Notes: generated from the sequence alone by a model not told the origin. A stretch of DNA of 33,248 nt from a bacterium (GCA_030648495.1 JAUSHV010000033.1:1-33248), one strand, 5' to 3'; positions 18,598-26,612 are shown, numbered from the stretch's first letter. Numbers and translations: made by a program.

Positions 18598-18867
18598 TTA
18601 TTTGTATGCTCCGCCGCGCCAGTCAATGACTTCAATAAAAACAACAAAATGATCAAATTTAAACTCCGCAATAATACGGAGCTTCCCTTTTCGAATTCTA
18701 TGAAAGCCTTCCCACTTCCCGCTTAGTTTTTTAATATTAACATTAATATCTTCGCCTCTAAATTTTCCAACAGCGTCTTTAATGGCGCTAAATATCTCAT
18801 TTTGCGGGATTTGATTTCTTGCAAGAAACTTCTCAGCTTGTCTGCTGAGACCTATCCGCAAGTTCAT
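18598..18867 (-). CDS. RelE/ParE-family toxin-like protein
   Basis: 89 aa; ...NIKKLSGKWEGFHRIRKGKLRIIAEFKFDHFVVFIEVIDWRGGAYK typical RelE/ParE core; ATGA overlap with upstream gene. Confidence 0.8.
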   Translation of the reverse strand: MNLRIGLSRQAEKFLARNQIPQNEIFSAIKDAVGKFRGEDINVNIKKLSGKWEGFHRIRKGKLRIIAEFKFDHFVVFIEVIDWRGGAYK

Positions 18868-19058
18868 GCTTTGAGCAAATAACTTTTAGAAACTTTTCTA
18901 GTGGGCTTTTTGTAAAGTTTTTCTATTTCTTTCTGTTCCTTTTTAGACACGTAAGGCAATAATAAAGCGCCAAATTGCATAAATTTAGAATCGAATGTTT
19001 TGGCGACACTATCTTGAATTAAGTTTTTTAGCCGTTTTTCTGTTATCTGAATAGTCAT
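18864..19058 (-). CDS. Cognate antitoxin-like small protein
   Basis: 64 aa, immediately upstream and overlapping the toxin gene by 4 bp. Confidence 0.7.
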   Translation of the reverse strand: MTIQITEKRLKNLIQDSVAKTFDSKFMQFGALLLPYVSKKEQKEIEKLYKKPTRKVSKSYLLKA

Positions 19059-19108
19059 GTTCCTATTGTTGCAAGAATGAAAGAAAAAATCAATAGGTTG
19101 CGAACTAC

Positions 19109-19576
19109 TTACTCGTTCTTGATCTTGAGCTTTTGGATGCGGGTTTTGTCGAGTTTTGGGAGACGGATGGTAACAAGGCCGTTTTTGATTGTTGCTTCGG
19201 ATTCGTCGGGGTCTATCTCCTGTGGCAAGAGGACAGAACGGCTAAACGCGCCCCAGTAGAGTTCCTGGTAAAAATAATCGCTTCCCGCTACCTCTTTCAA
19301 TCTTTCGCGTTTTCCGGAGAGCGTGATAGAGTCTTGCGAAATAGACACGTCCAAATCCTCGGGTTTTACGCCCGCAACGATGCTCTGGACGATAATTTCA
19401 TCAGGCGTTTGCCAGACGTCAACCGTAAGCTGGGCCTCTTCCTCGGTTTCAACGGACGTTGCTGCTACGGTGGCGCGCACAGAACCCAAATTTGTAGGCT
19501 TTAAATGCACCGAATTCATTGCTTCGTCTATTTTTACGCTACCGGTAAGCCTTTCAAAAAATGAACGTTTTTCCAT
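19109..19576 (-). CDS. Small heat-shock protein, Hsp20/alpha-crystallin family
   Basis: DVWQTPDEIIVQSIVAGVKPEDLDVSISQDSITLSGKRERLKE...GAFSRSVLLPQEIDPDESEATIKNGLVTIRLPK. Confidence 0.93.
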   Translation of the reverse strand: MEKRSFFERLTGSVKIDEAMNSVHLKPTNLGSVRATVAATSVETEEEAQLTVDVWQTPDEIIVQSIVAGVKPEDLDVSISQDSITLSGKRERLKEVAGSDYFYQELYWGAFSRSVLLPQEIDPDESEATIKNGLVTIRLPKLDKTRIQKLKIKNE

Positions 19577-19596
19577 AGGTTTGTTTGAAATTACTT

Positions 19597-20325
19597 TTAT
19601 ATGTTAATTATACGCCTTGCCCTTTCAAATAAGAAGAGCCCGGCTACAGCGCCCAGAAGCACGAGACCTGTCGCAATTATTTGCCCGAAGTTTTCGCCGA
19701 TATTGTCTGTATTGTTAATTATAAAAAAATTATAAGAAGCGTGCAATAAAGTGCTGAAAACTATAGCCCCTCCAAGCTCTTTCCACCTCCGTTCGTGGTG
19801 AAAATATGAGAACGCGAAGCCGGCGCCGATAAGGATGGCGGTAGAGGCATGAAGCAGTATTGCGTTTATAAAGCGAAAGGCGCTCACAAGGATTGTCTGG
19901 TTTACGCTGTACTGCAGGCTGTCCGCGATAAACAAAATATTTTCCAGTGCGGCGAAACCCATGGCAGCGGTTACCATATAGATCATTGCGTCTATCGGTT
20001 CATCGAAATATTTTGAACGGAGAGCCGTAAATATGACAGCAAGCATTTTACATATTTCTTCAATAAAAGCGAACCCAAGAAGATTTACAATCTGAAAAAT
20101 AGCAGGGCTATAACCGAAAGCTTCGCGGGAAAGCTGATTTGATTTGAAAAAATAATTTTCCAAAAATACCGCGAGCGCCACAATAGCCATGCCCGCGAAG
20201 AACACCGCCAAAATTTCTTTTCTAGGTTCAGGGTGCGGGTCTTCTTTGACCCAAAAGACGAGCCAAAGTACCGGAGGTATGAATCCGAAGAGAATGATAT
20301 ATAAAAGAAGCATTGTGAGGCTCAT
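19597..20325 (-). CDS. PrsW-family intramembrane metalloprotease
   Basis: EDPHPEPRKE, FAFIEEICKMLAV, FAALENILFI, LLHAS...LLHASYNFFII. Confidence 0.88.
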   Translation of the reverse strand: MSLTMLLLYIILFGFIPPVLWLVFWVKEDPHPEPRKEILAVFFAGMAIVALAVFLENYFFKSNQLSREAFGYSPAIFQIVNLLGFAFIEEICKMLAVIFTALRSKYFDEPIDAMIYMVTAAMGFAALENILFIADSLQYSVNQTILVSAFRFINAILLHASTAILIGAGFAFSYFHHERRWKELGGAIVFSTLLHASYNFFIINNTDNIGENFGQIIATGLVLLGAVAGLFLFERARRIINI

Positions 20326-22487
20326 TTTTGTTTATCCGCTGTGGCGGGCCAGCTCTCAACCATTAATAGTTTTTTATTTCCCATTTCCTGCCAAATTTTT
20401 TCTGTGATGAACGGCATGAATGGGTGGAGGAGTTTAAGTGATATCGAGAGAATTTCGAAAATAGTCCATTTGGCAGAAAGTATTATTGATTTATCCTCGT
20501 TTTTTATTTTTTCTTTTGACGCCTCAATTATTTTATCCGCGAAAGCGTGCCAGAAATAATGATAAAGTTTTTCCGCCGCCAGATAAAATCTAAAATTTTC
20601 CATATCCGTGGTCACGTCTTCGGAAATCATCTTTAGTTCATCAAGAAGTTTTTGATCCTCTACAGTAATCTCAGGTTTTTTAGAACGGTCAATGTCCGAG
20701 GAATTCATCAGAACAAATCTTGTCGCGTTCCAGATTTTATTTGCGAAATTTTTATATCCGCGTATACGGTCTTCGGACAGCGCGAGGTCCGTTCCCGGAG
20801 TATTTCCTACAATAAGTCCAATGCGCAGAGCATCCGTTCCATATTTTTTGGAAAGTTCCAGCGGATTTATAACATTACCTTTGCTTTTGCTCATTTTTTT
20901 GCCTTTTGCGTCGTTGACCAGGCCATGGAGGTAAACTGTGTGAAAAGGTATAATTTTTGCGCGGTATAGACCAAAAATAACCATCCTCGGAACCCAGCGG
21001 AATATTAAATCGTGTCCAGTTTCCATAATGTCGGTAGGATAAAATGTTTTAAAATCTTTATTGTCAGGGTAGCCCAGCACCAAATACGGCCATTGTCCGG
21101 ATGAGAACCAGGTATCAAAAGTATCCGTGTCAGCCACAGCTTCGCCACCGCATTTGGGGCATTTATTTATTTTGTTTTCCAGATCCGGGAACCCCACACC
21201 GCATTTTTCGCAGAGTTTCGCCGGTATTGGTATTCCCCAGACAATTTGGCGTGAGATGTTCCAGTCAATTGTGTTTTCCATCCAATATAGAAATATTTTT
21301 TTATAATTCTCAGGAATAAATTTGATTTTTCCGTCATTTACCGCATCAATCGCAAGCTTTGCAAGCGGTTTCATTTTTACGAACCACTGTTCCTTGATTT
21401 GTGGCTCAATCAGATTTTCACATTTGTAACAAACTTTCACGTTGTGTTGATAATTTTCATCAATTTTTATTAGCAACCCTTTTTCTTTCAACTTCTCAAC
21501 GATTTTTGAGCGCGCTTCTTTTATTTTCATGCCCGCGAATTCCCCGGCAACAGGCAAAAGTTTGCCCCGCCAATCAATTATCTGTTCTTTTTCCAGGCCG
21601 TGCCTTTCTGCAATTTCAAAGTCAACCGCATCGTGCCACGGGGTAATCGTCATAACCCCTGTTCCGAAGGCCATATCAATCGCCTCGTCTTTAATTACGG
21701 TAGCCGTAATTTTCCCGTTTATCCATTCGACTTCCAATCTTTGCCCGTCTTTATATTCTTTATAGCGCTCATCTTTCGGGTGCATGACAACATATTTGTC
21801 TCCGAATTTTGTTTCTGGACGCGAAGTCGCAATAGTAAATGGTCCATATTTAATATAGTAGAAAGGATCGTTCTGTTCTCTGAATTCGGTCTCTACATCG
21901 GAAAGTGAAGTTTGGTGTTTCTGGCACCAGTTGATTATTCGGTTTCCGCGGTATACCAGGCCGTCATCGAACATTTGTTTGAATGTGCGCTGGGTTTCGC
22001 GGATGATTTCCGGATCTAGCGTAAATTTTTCCCGCGACCAGTCGCAGGAAGCTCCCATTGCGCGCACATCTGCTTCCATGTATTTTTTATTTTCTAAGGT
22101 AAAAGTTAAAATTTCTTCGTAAAGCTTTTGCGGGTCCATTCCAAAACGCGAGCGTCCTTGTTTCTCAAGCTCTCTTTCGTAAACTATTTGCGTTTCAAAT
22201 CCGGCGTGGTCAGCTCCGGGAATCCAAAGAGTTTTTTTCCCGCGCATTCGCTCAAAACGGGTCATAATATCCTCAAGTGTTATAAAAAGAGTATGCCCGG
22301 CATGAAGATGTCCGTTCGCGTTGGGAGGTGGCATTATTATCGTAAAAGTTTTTTCCCGGTTCCCGGCTTGCCTCGCGGTCGGCGGGGGCAATTTATCCGG
22401 ATTGAAAAAACCGGATTCTTCCCATATCCTGTAGATATTTTCTTCGTGTTCTTTCGGTTCGTATGGTTTGTCGAAAATGCTGGGCAT
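20322..22487 (-). CDS. valS: Valyl-tRNA synthetase
   Basis: MPPPNANGHLHAGH, KKMSKSKGNVINP, GADHAGFETQ; 721 aa without C-terminal coiled-coil arm. Confidence 0.95.
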   Translation of the reverse strand: MPSIFDKPYEPKEHEENIYRIWEESGFFNPDKLPPPTARQAGNREKTFTIIMPPPNANGHLHAGHTLFITLEDIMTRFERMRGKKTLWIPGADHAGFETQIVYERELEKQGRSRFGMDPQKLYEEILTFTLENKKYMEADVRAMGASCDWSREKFTLDPEIIRETQRTFKQMFDDGLVYRGNRIINWCQKHQTSLSDVETEFREQNDPFYYIKYGPFTIATSRPETKFGDKYVVMHPKDERYKEYKDGQRLEVEWINGKITATVIKDEAIDMAFGTGVMTITPWHDAVDFEIAERHGLEKEQIIDWRGKLLPVAGEFAGMKIKEARSKIVEKLKEKGLLIKIDENYQHNVKVCYKCENLIEPQIKEQWFVKMKPLAKLAIDAVNDGKIKFIPENYKKIFLYWMENTIDWNISRQIVWGIPIPAKLCEKCGVGFPDLENKINKCPKCGGEAVADTDTFDTWFSSGQWPYLVLGYPDNKDFKTFYPTDIMETGHDLIFRWVPRMVIFGLYRAKIIPFHTVYLHGLVNDAKGKKMSKSKGNVINPLELSKKYGTDALRIGLIVGNTPGTDLALSEDRIRGYKNFANKIWNATRFVLMNSSDIDRSKKPEITVEDQKLLDELKMISEDVTTDMENFRFYLAAEKLYHYFWHAFADKIIEASKEKIKNEDKSIILSAKWTIFEILSISLKLLHPFMPFITEKIWQEMGNKKLLMVESWPATADKQK

Positions 22488-22517
22488 TCCCTAAATTATG
22501 CCAATTTTCGGGTGAAT

Positions 22518-23558
22518 TTACAATTTTAAGCCGCCTTGGGCGTTGATTGTCCGCCAGCTGGCGGACGGGTTTGAGATTTTTTTGGCCTTGGCTTTAAAAT
22601 AGGCGGCTACAGCTATCATCGAGGCATTGTCACCGGTGAATTGTTTTTCAGGGAGCAAGATGCCAGGGATTTTTTTTAAGAGTTCTTTGCGAAGCCTGTC
22701 GTTTGCGGCGACCCCGCCTCCCAGAGCTATGGTTTTTGGTTTAAATTCTGCTACCGCTTTCAATGTTTTTGAAACAAGAACATCAACGACGGCTTGTTCG
22801 AATGACGCGGCAACGTTGGCTTTTGAAAATTTTGGGTTGTCGCGAAGATAATAAAGCACCGCTGTTTTCAGCCCGGAAAAACTAAAATTTAAATCTTTAG
22901 AGTTTATTATTGGACGTGGAAAGTTTATTGCGCTTGGATTTCCTTTCTTTGCTATTTTAGAAATCTCCGGCCCGCCCGGATAAGGAAGTCCAAGCATCCT
23001 CGCGACTTTGTCAAAGGCTTCGCCGGCAGCATCATCTAAGGTTTCTCCTAAAATTTTGTAGCTTAAATGTTTTTTTACCAAAACGAGCTCGGTGTGTCCG
23101 CCCGATACTATTAATGTAAGCAAAGGAAAAATATTTTTTGGAATGATAAATTTATCCTCGTGCATGAATGCGGAGTAAATATGTCCTTCAAGGTGGTTTA
23201 CGGGAATAAGCGGTAATTTATATTCCTCCGCCAGTTTTTGCGCGAAATTTATACCCGTCCACAATGCCGGCTCAAGTCCGGGGCCTGATGTGACGGCAAT
23301 CGCATCCAACTTGGGTGCTCGGCTTCCAAGTGGGGGTGGGATTTCTTTTAAAATCTTCTTCAACAAAATCGGCAGATTTTTGATATGCTCACGCTTGGCA
23401 AGATTCGGCACAACGCCTCCGAAAGGAGCGTGAATTTTGACTTGCGATGAAATATGGCTCGAAAGAATCGTAAAATCATCGCCTTTAAGCGTTTTTTTAC
23501 CTTTTATAATTGAAATAGCAGTCTCATCGCATGATGTTTCTATGGCAAGTATTTTCAT
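22518..23558 (-). CDS. tsaD: tRNA N6-adenosine threonylcarbamoyltransferase TsaD
   Basis: ILAIETSCDETAISI, HLEGHIYSAF, SGGHTELVLV, LGGGVAANDRLR. Confidence 0.96.
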   Translation of the reverse strand: MKILAIETSCDETAISIIKGKKTLKGDDFTILSSHISSQVKIHAPFGGVVPNLAKREHIKNLPILLKKILKEIPPPLGSRAPKLDAIAVTSGPGLEPALWTGINFAQKLAEEYKLPLIPVNHLEGHIYSAFMHEDKFIIPKNIFPLLTLIVSGGHTELVLVKKHLSYKILGETLDDAAGEAFDKVARMLGLPYPGGPEISKIAKKGNPSAINFPRPIINSKDLNFSFSGLKTAVLYYLRDNPKFSKANVAASFEQAVVDVLVSKTLKAVAEFKPKTIALGGGVAANDRLRKELLKKIPGILLPEKQFTGDNASMIAVAAYFKAKAKKISNPSASWRTINAQGGLKL

Positions 23559-23612
23559 AAGATATCTTGATTTTACGCATATTTATTGTAAAATCAATGC
23601 AAGGAATAAAGC

Positions 23613-23687
23613 GCTCCTATCGTCTAGCCTGGCCTAGGACACCGGCTTTTCAAGCCGAGAACCCGGGTTCGAATCCCGGTGGGAGCA
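23613..23687 (+). tRNA. tRNA-Glu (anticodon TTC)
   Basis: GCTCCTA/TGGGAGC acceptor; loop TTTTCAA; T-arm CCGGG-TTCGAAT-CCCGG; no encoded CCA. Confidence 0.92.
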
Positions 23688-23799
23688 AACGCACAGTTAA
23701 AATTATAAAATAGAACGCTTGAACACGACGGGATGAGAACCGCGGGCCGCAGGCACCGAAGAGGTGCTGTAGGTTTCGAGCCGTAGCAACGGCGAGAGG
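23688..23799 (+). other. tRNA-associated structured element, copy A
   Basis: Shares 45-nt core (23737-23781) with copy B; hairpins GGCACC-GAAGA-GGTGCT and GCCGT-AGCA-ACGGC; bounded by tRNA-Glu 3' end copies 23670-23689 and 23800-23819. Confidence 0.75.
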
Positions 23800-23819
23800 C
23801 GAATCCCGGTGGGAGCAAA
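23800..23819 (+). repeat. Direct repeat of tRNA-Glu 3' end
   Basis: CGAATCCCGGTGGGAGCAAA identical to 23670-23689. Confidence 0.95.
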
Positions 23820-23824
23820 AATTT

Positions 23825-24031
23825 ATGGAAATACCATCAAAAAAAGACCAAATTTCTTTTGAAGAATTGCAATCGTTTATAAATGATCCCGCCTTGGATT
23901 TACCCGAGCTAAGAAGAGATATGTCAAAAGAAGAAAATATCCGCTGGCTTGTGAGAAATATTTTAATTCAAAATGGCGATAAAGTATCAGAAGAGCATTA
24001 TAAGGCCCTGGGCGCTTTGCTTAAAAAATAA
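23825..24031 (+). CDS. Small hypothetical protein
   Basis: 68-aa ORF between tRNA genes. Confidence 0.55.
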   Translation: MEIPSKKDQISFEELQSFINDPALDLPELRRDMSKEENIRWLVRNILIQNGDKVSEEHYKALGALLKK

Positions 24032-24095
24032 TCTGAAGCATTTCTTCCGATATTTGCAATGGGAGAAATTATAATCAATAATTTAAGTAATATTT

Positions 24096-24170
24096 GCGCC
24101 CATAGCTCAGTGGTAGAGCGTTCCCTTGACATGGGAAAGGTCTGAGGTCCGATCCCTCATGGGCGCACCA
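24096..24170 (+). tRNA. tRNA-Val (anticodon GAC), CCA encoded
   Basis: GCGCCCA/TGGGCGC acceptor; TTCCC-TTGACAT-GGGAA; ACCA end. Confidence 0.93.
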
Positions 24171-24187
24171 GATAAAAATATAAATAA

Positions 24188-24514
24188 ATGGAAACAATTT
24201 CTTACGAAGAATTTAAAAAGATTGATTTAAGGGTCGCGAAAATTTTAACCGCCGAAAGGGTTGAGGGCTCTGATAAATTGTTGAAGCTTGTGGTTTCGCT
24301 TGGCGAAGAGGAGAGGCAAATTGTTGCGGGTATCGGGAAAGTCTATTTGCCGGAAGATTTGGTGGGTAAGGAAATAGTAGTAGTTGCGAATCTTGAGCCG
24401 AGAAAATTGTTGGGACTGGAATCGCAGGGGATGCTTCTTGCCGCTGATGCGGAAGATGGTCCGATTTTGCTGGCGCCGGACAAAGAGTCTCCGCCGGGAA
24501 GTATTATAAAATAA
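24188..24514 (+). CDS. EMAPII/MetG-C-terminal-type tRNA-binding domain protein
   Basis: KIDLRVAKILTAERVEGSDKLLKLVVSLGEEERQIVAGIGKVYLPEDLVGKEIVVVANLEPRKLLGLESQGMLLAA. Confidence 0.88.
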   Translation: METISYEEFKKIDLRVAKILTAERVEGSDKLLKLVVSLGEEERQIVAGIGKVYLPEDLVGKEIVVVANLEPRKLLGLESQGMLLAADAEDGPILLAPDKESPPGSIIK

Positions 24515-24539
24515 AACCCGCCAGAATGACTCTGTCGGG
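24509..24539 (-). terminator. Intrinsic terminator (minus strand)
   Basis: CCCG.CAGA...TCTG.CGGG stem followed on minus strand by TTTTATTTT. Confidence 0.6.
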
Positions 24540-24550
24540 CTGGTCCCCGC

Positions 24551-25186
24551 TTACTTTGCGGGGAAATGTTTGTCTAAGAATTTTAGAAATTGTTCGTGAT
24601 TGCGCTTTCTATTAATTTTGTAAAGAAAACAAGCGTCTCGGTCATAGCCGATTTTAACAGCCGCTTCTATATTATATGGCTGGTCATCTACAAAACAGGC
24701 GTCGCTTGGTGAAAAACCGAATACGCTTGAAGCGTGCGTGAATGGCGTGCCATTTCTTTTTAAAGAATGAATATCGTGCGACAAGACAAATTGGTCAACG
24801 CCATCCTTCCTAAAAAGCGGGAAAATCAGCGTGTATTGTATGGTTGTTTGAGAAAACATAAAGTGATTGTTGTCGGTGATGCATACAAGATTTACGCCGC
24901 GCTGTTTTAAATCGGCAAGAGCGTGGTACATCGGCATATGGATTCCGTTAAGACATAGCGAATAGGCTCCGACAAAGTTTTCCCAGAGCACTTCACCCGA
25001 AAAAAATCCGTCTTTTTTCATATGCTGGTAAAGCGACCAAAGATGGAGCTCGTCTGTGTCGTGTTTTGTTATGCTGGAGTCAACAAAATCTTTTATTTTC
25101 TCTTTTTTTATCAAATCAGCAACAGGCTTACCGGTGAATTCAATGAGCACATTTCCTAAATCAACACATAAAACTTTCTTTGCCAT
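24551..25186 (-). CDS. HAD-superfamily hydrolase
   Basis: VLCVDLGNVLIEF (DxG variant of motif I), VCITDNN, ACFVDDQPYNIEAAVKIG. Confidence 0.8.
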   Translation of the reverse strand: MAKKVLCVDLGNVLIEFTGKPVADLIKKEKIKDFVDSSITKHDTDELHLWSLYQHMKKDGFFSGEVLWENFVGAYSLCLNGIHMPMYHALADLKQRGVNLVCITDNNHFMFSQTTIQYTLIFPLFRKDGVDQFVLSHDIHSLKRNGTPFTHASSVFGFSPSDACFVDDQPYNIEAAVKIGYDRDACFLYKINRKRNHEQFLKFLDKHFPAK

Positions 25187-25218
25187 TTTTATTGCTCTAA
25201 TTCTTTTATAAGGTTAGC

Positions 25219-25893
25219 ATGAGAGTAATGAGTGCGCAACTGGAAATAATATATGAAGATGATAATTTAGCAGCGGTAAATAAACCATGTGGCGTAATTT
25301 TTGACTGGGCTTTGGGGCAAAGACCAGATTTTTTGCCGGTTCACCGCCTGGACAAAGATACTTCAGGTATAATTCTATTTGCAAAAAATATCGAAACCCA
25401 GGAATATTTAAGAAAACTATTTCAAAATCATGAGATTAAAAAAACCTATTTAACTTTAGTTGTTGGGGAAGTTAAAGATCGCGAAGGAAAAATTGATCTA
25501 GCGATTGGCAGGAGCAAAAAAACTCCTTTAAAGCGCGTGGCGATAGGAGAGCAGAGAGGAAAGATCAGGGAGGCTGTTACTGAATATCGAGTCATCAAAC
25601 GGTTTGATGACTCGACCCGCCTGAATGTGAAAGCTTTCGGCGGGCTTACGCTTGTTGAAGCCTATCCTAAAACCGGACGGACTCATCAAATCCGTTCGCA
25701 TTTTGCAGCCATCGGCCATCCGGTGGTCTGCGATAAGCTTTACGCTGGCAAAAAATTTATTTGCCCTGCGGGGCTTACGCGCCAATTTTTGCATGCTGCC
25801 GCGATTGAGTTTACTCTCCAATCAGGCTCAAGGTTAAGATTGGAAGCCGATTTGCCGGAAGATTTGGAAGCAGTGTTAAAGCAGAACCAATGA
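25219..25893 (+). CDS. RluA-family pseudouridine synthase
   Basis: YEDDNLAAVNKPCGV, VHRLDKDTSGIILFAK, KTGRTHQIRSHFAAIGHPVVCDKLY. Confidence 0.92.
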   Translation: MRVMSAQLEIIYEDDNLAAVNKPCGVIFDWALGQRPDFLPVHRLDKDTSGIILFAKNIETQEYLRKLFQNHEIKKTYLTLVVGEVKDREGKIDLAIGRSKKTPLKRVAIGEQRGKIREAVTEYRVIKRFDDSTRLNVKAFGGLTLVEAYPKTGRTHQIRSHFAAIGHPVVCDKLYAGKKFICPAGLTRQFLHAAAIEFTLQSGSRLRLEADLPEDLEAVLKQNQ

Positions 25894-26009
25894 GACTCTG
25901 AACTGGTTTTGCTCAAGCAAGTTGAGTAATTTTTGAGCTCATTCTCGCCCCGCAGTTGCGGGGCTCCGAAGGTTCAGAGGCCTCACAAATCGCTCAAAAA
26001 CCACTCACC

Positions 26010-26038
26010 TTGCCTTCGCTAAAAACCCGTGCTAATCT
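26010..26038 (+). promoter_or_regulatory. rplS promoter, likely leaderless
   Basis: TTGCCT - 17 nt - TAATCT with TGC extended -10, 6 nt before rplS ATG. Confidence 0.55.
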
Positions 26039-26044
26039 TTCCCC

Positions 26045-26482
26045 ATGCCGACATTAAATTTAATCTATTCTCCGGTTAACTCCGAAACCCGCAAAAATCT
26101 GGATTTTCGCGCGGGAGATACGGTACGGGTATACCAAAAAGTAAAAGAAGGGGATAAAACCCGCCTCCAGGCCTTTGAGGGCCTTGTTCTTTCCCGCAAA
26201 CATGGAGCCGAGCCAGGGGCTACATTTACTCTCCGCAAAATAATAAGCGGCGTTGGCGTTGAAAGAATATTCCCATTGTATTCGCCGGATATCGACAAGA
26301 TAGAGATAAAGTCGCGCGCGAAATATAAACGCGCCAAGCTTTATTATGTCCGTGAAAGAGCCGCGCGGGATATCCGCAAAAAAATGAAATCAGTCCGCGT
26401 CAGCTTCGCTGAAGCGCGCCGCGCCGAAATCGCCGCGAAAGAAGCGGCAGAGGCGCCGAAGGAGAAAGCGGAAAAAGAATAA
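26045..26482 (+). CDS. rplS: 50S ribosomal protein L19
   Basis: [60 protein letters not shown]. Confidence 0.95.
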   Translation: MPTLNLIYSPVNSETRKNLDFRAGDTVRVYQKVKEGDKTRLQAFEGLVLSRKHGAEPGATFTLRKIISGVGVERIFPLYSPDIDKIEIKSRAKYKRAKLYYVRERAARDIRKKMKSVRVSFAEARRAEIAAKEAAEAPKEKAEKE

Positions 26483-26528
26483 ATTTGCTAGACGCAACCT
26501 CTTTAACGCATTAAGATTAAATCATCAT

Positions 26529-26612
26529 GCGCGGGTGGCGAAATTGGCAGACGCACTACCTTGAGGTGGTAGCGGGGGCAACCCCTTGGAGGTTCAAATC
26601 CTCTCCCGCGCA
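26529..26612 (+). tRNA. tRNA-Leu (anticodon GAG)
   Basis: GCGCGGG/CCCGCGC acceptor; CTACC-TTGAGGT-GGTAG; long variable arm. Confidence 0.93.

Noticed and set aside
23613-23687. tRNA-Glu might be a pseudogene because of a C-A mismatch in the anticodon stem
   Set aside because: All other stems, loops and identity positions are intact; one mismatch at pair 27-43 is tolerable.
23688-23799. Element considered as a group I intron, hammerhead or integron attC site
   Set aside because: Too short and without recognisable group I P/Q/R/S elements, no CUGAUGA/GAAA hammerhead core, no attC R/L box consensus; none can be supported by eye.
23624-23818. 64-aa minus-strand ORF over tRNA-Glu and the element
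   Set aside because: Lies antisense to a tRNA and a structured repeat; Cys/Pro/Arg-rich with no family resemblance.
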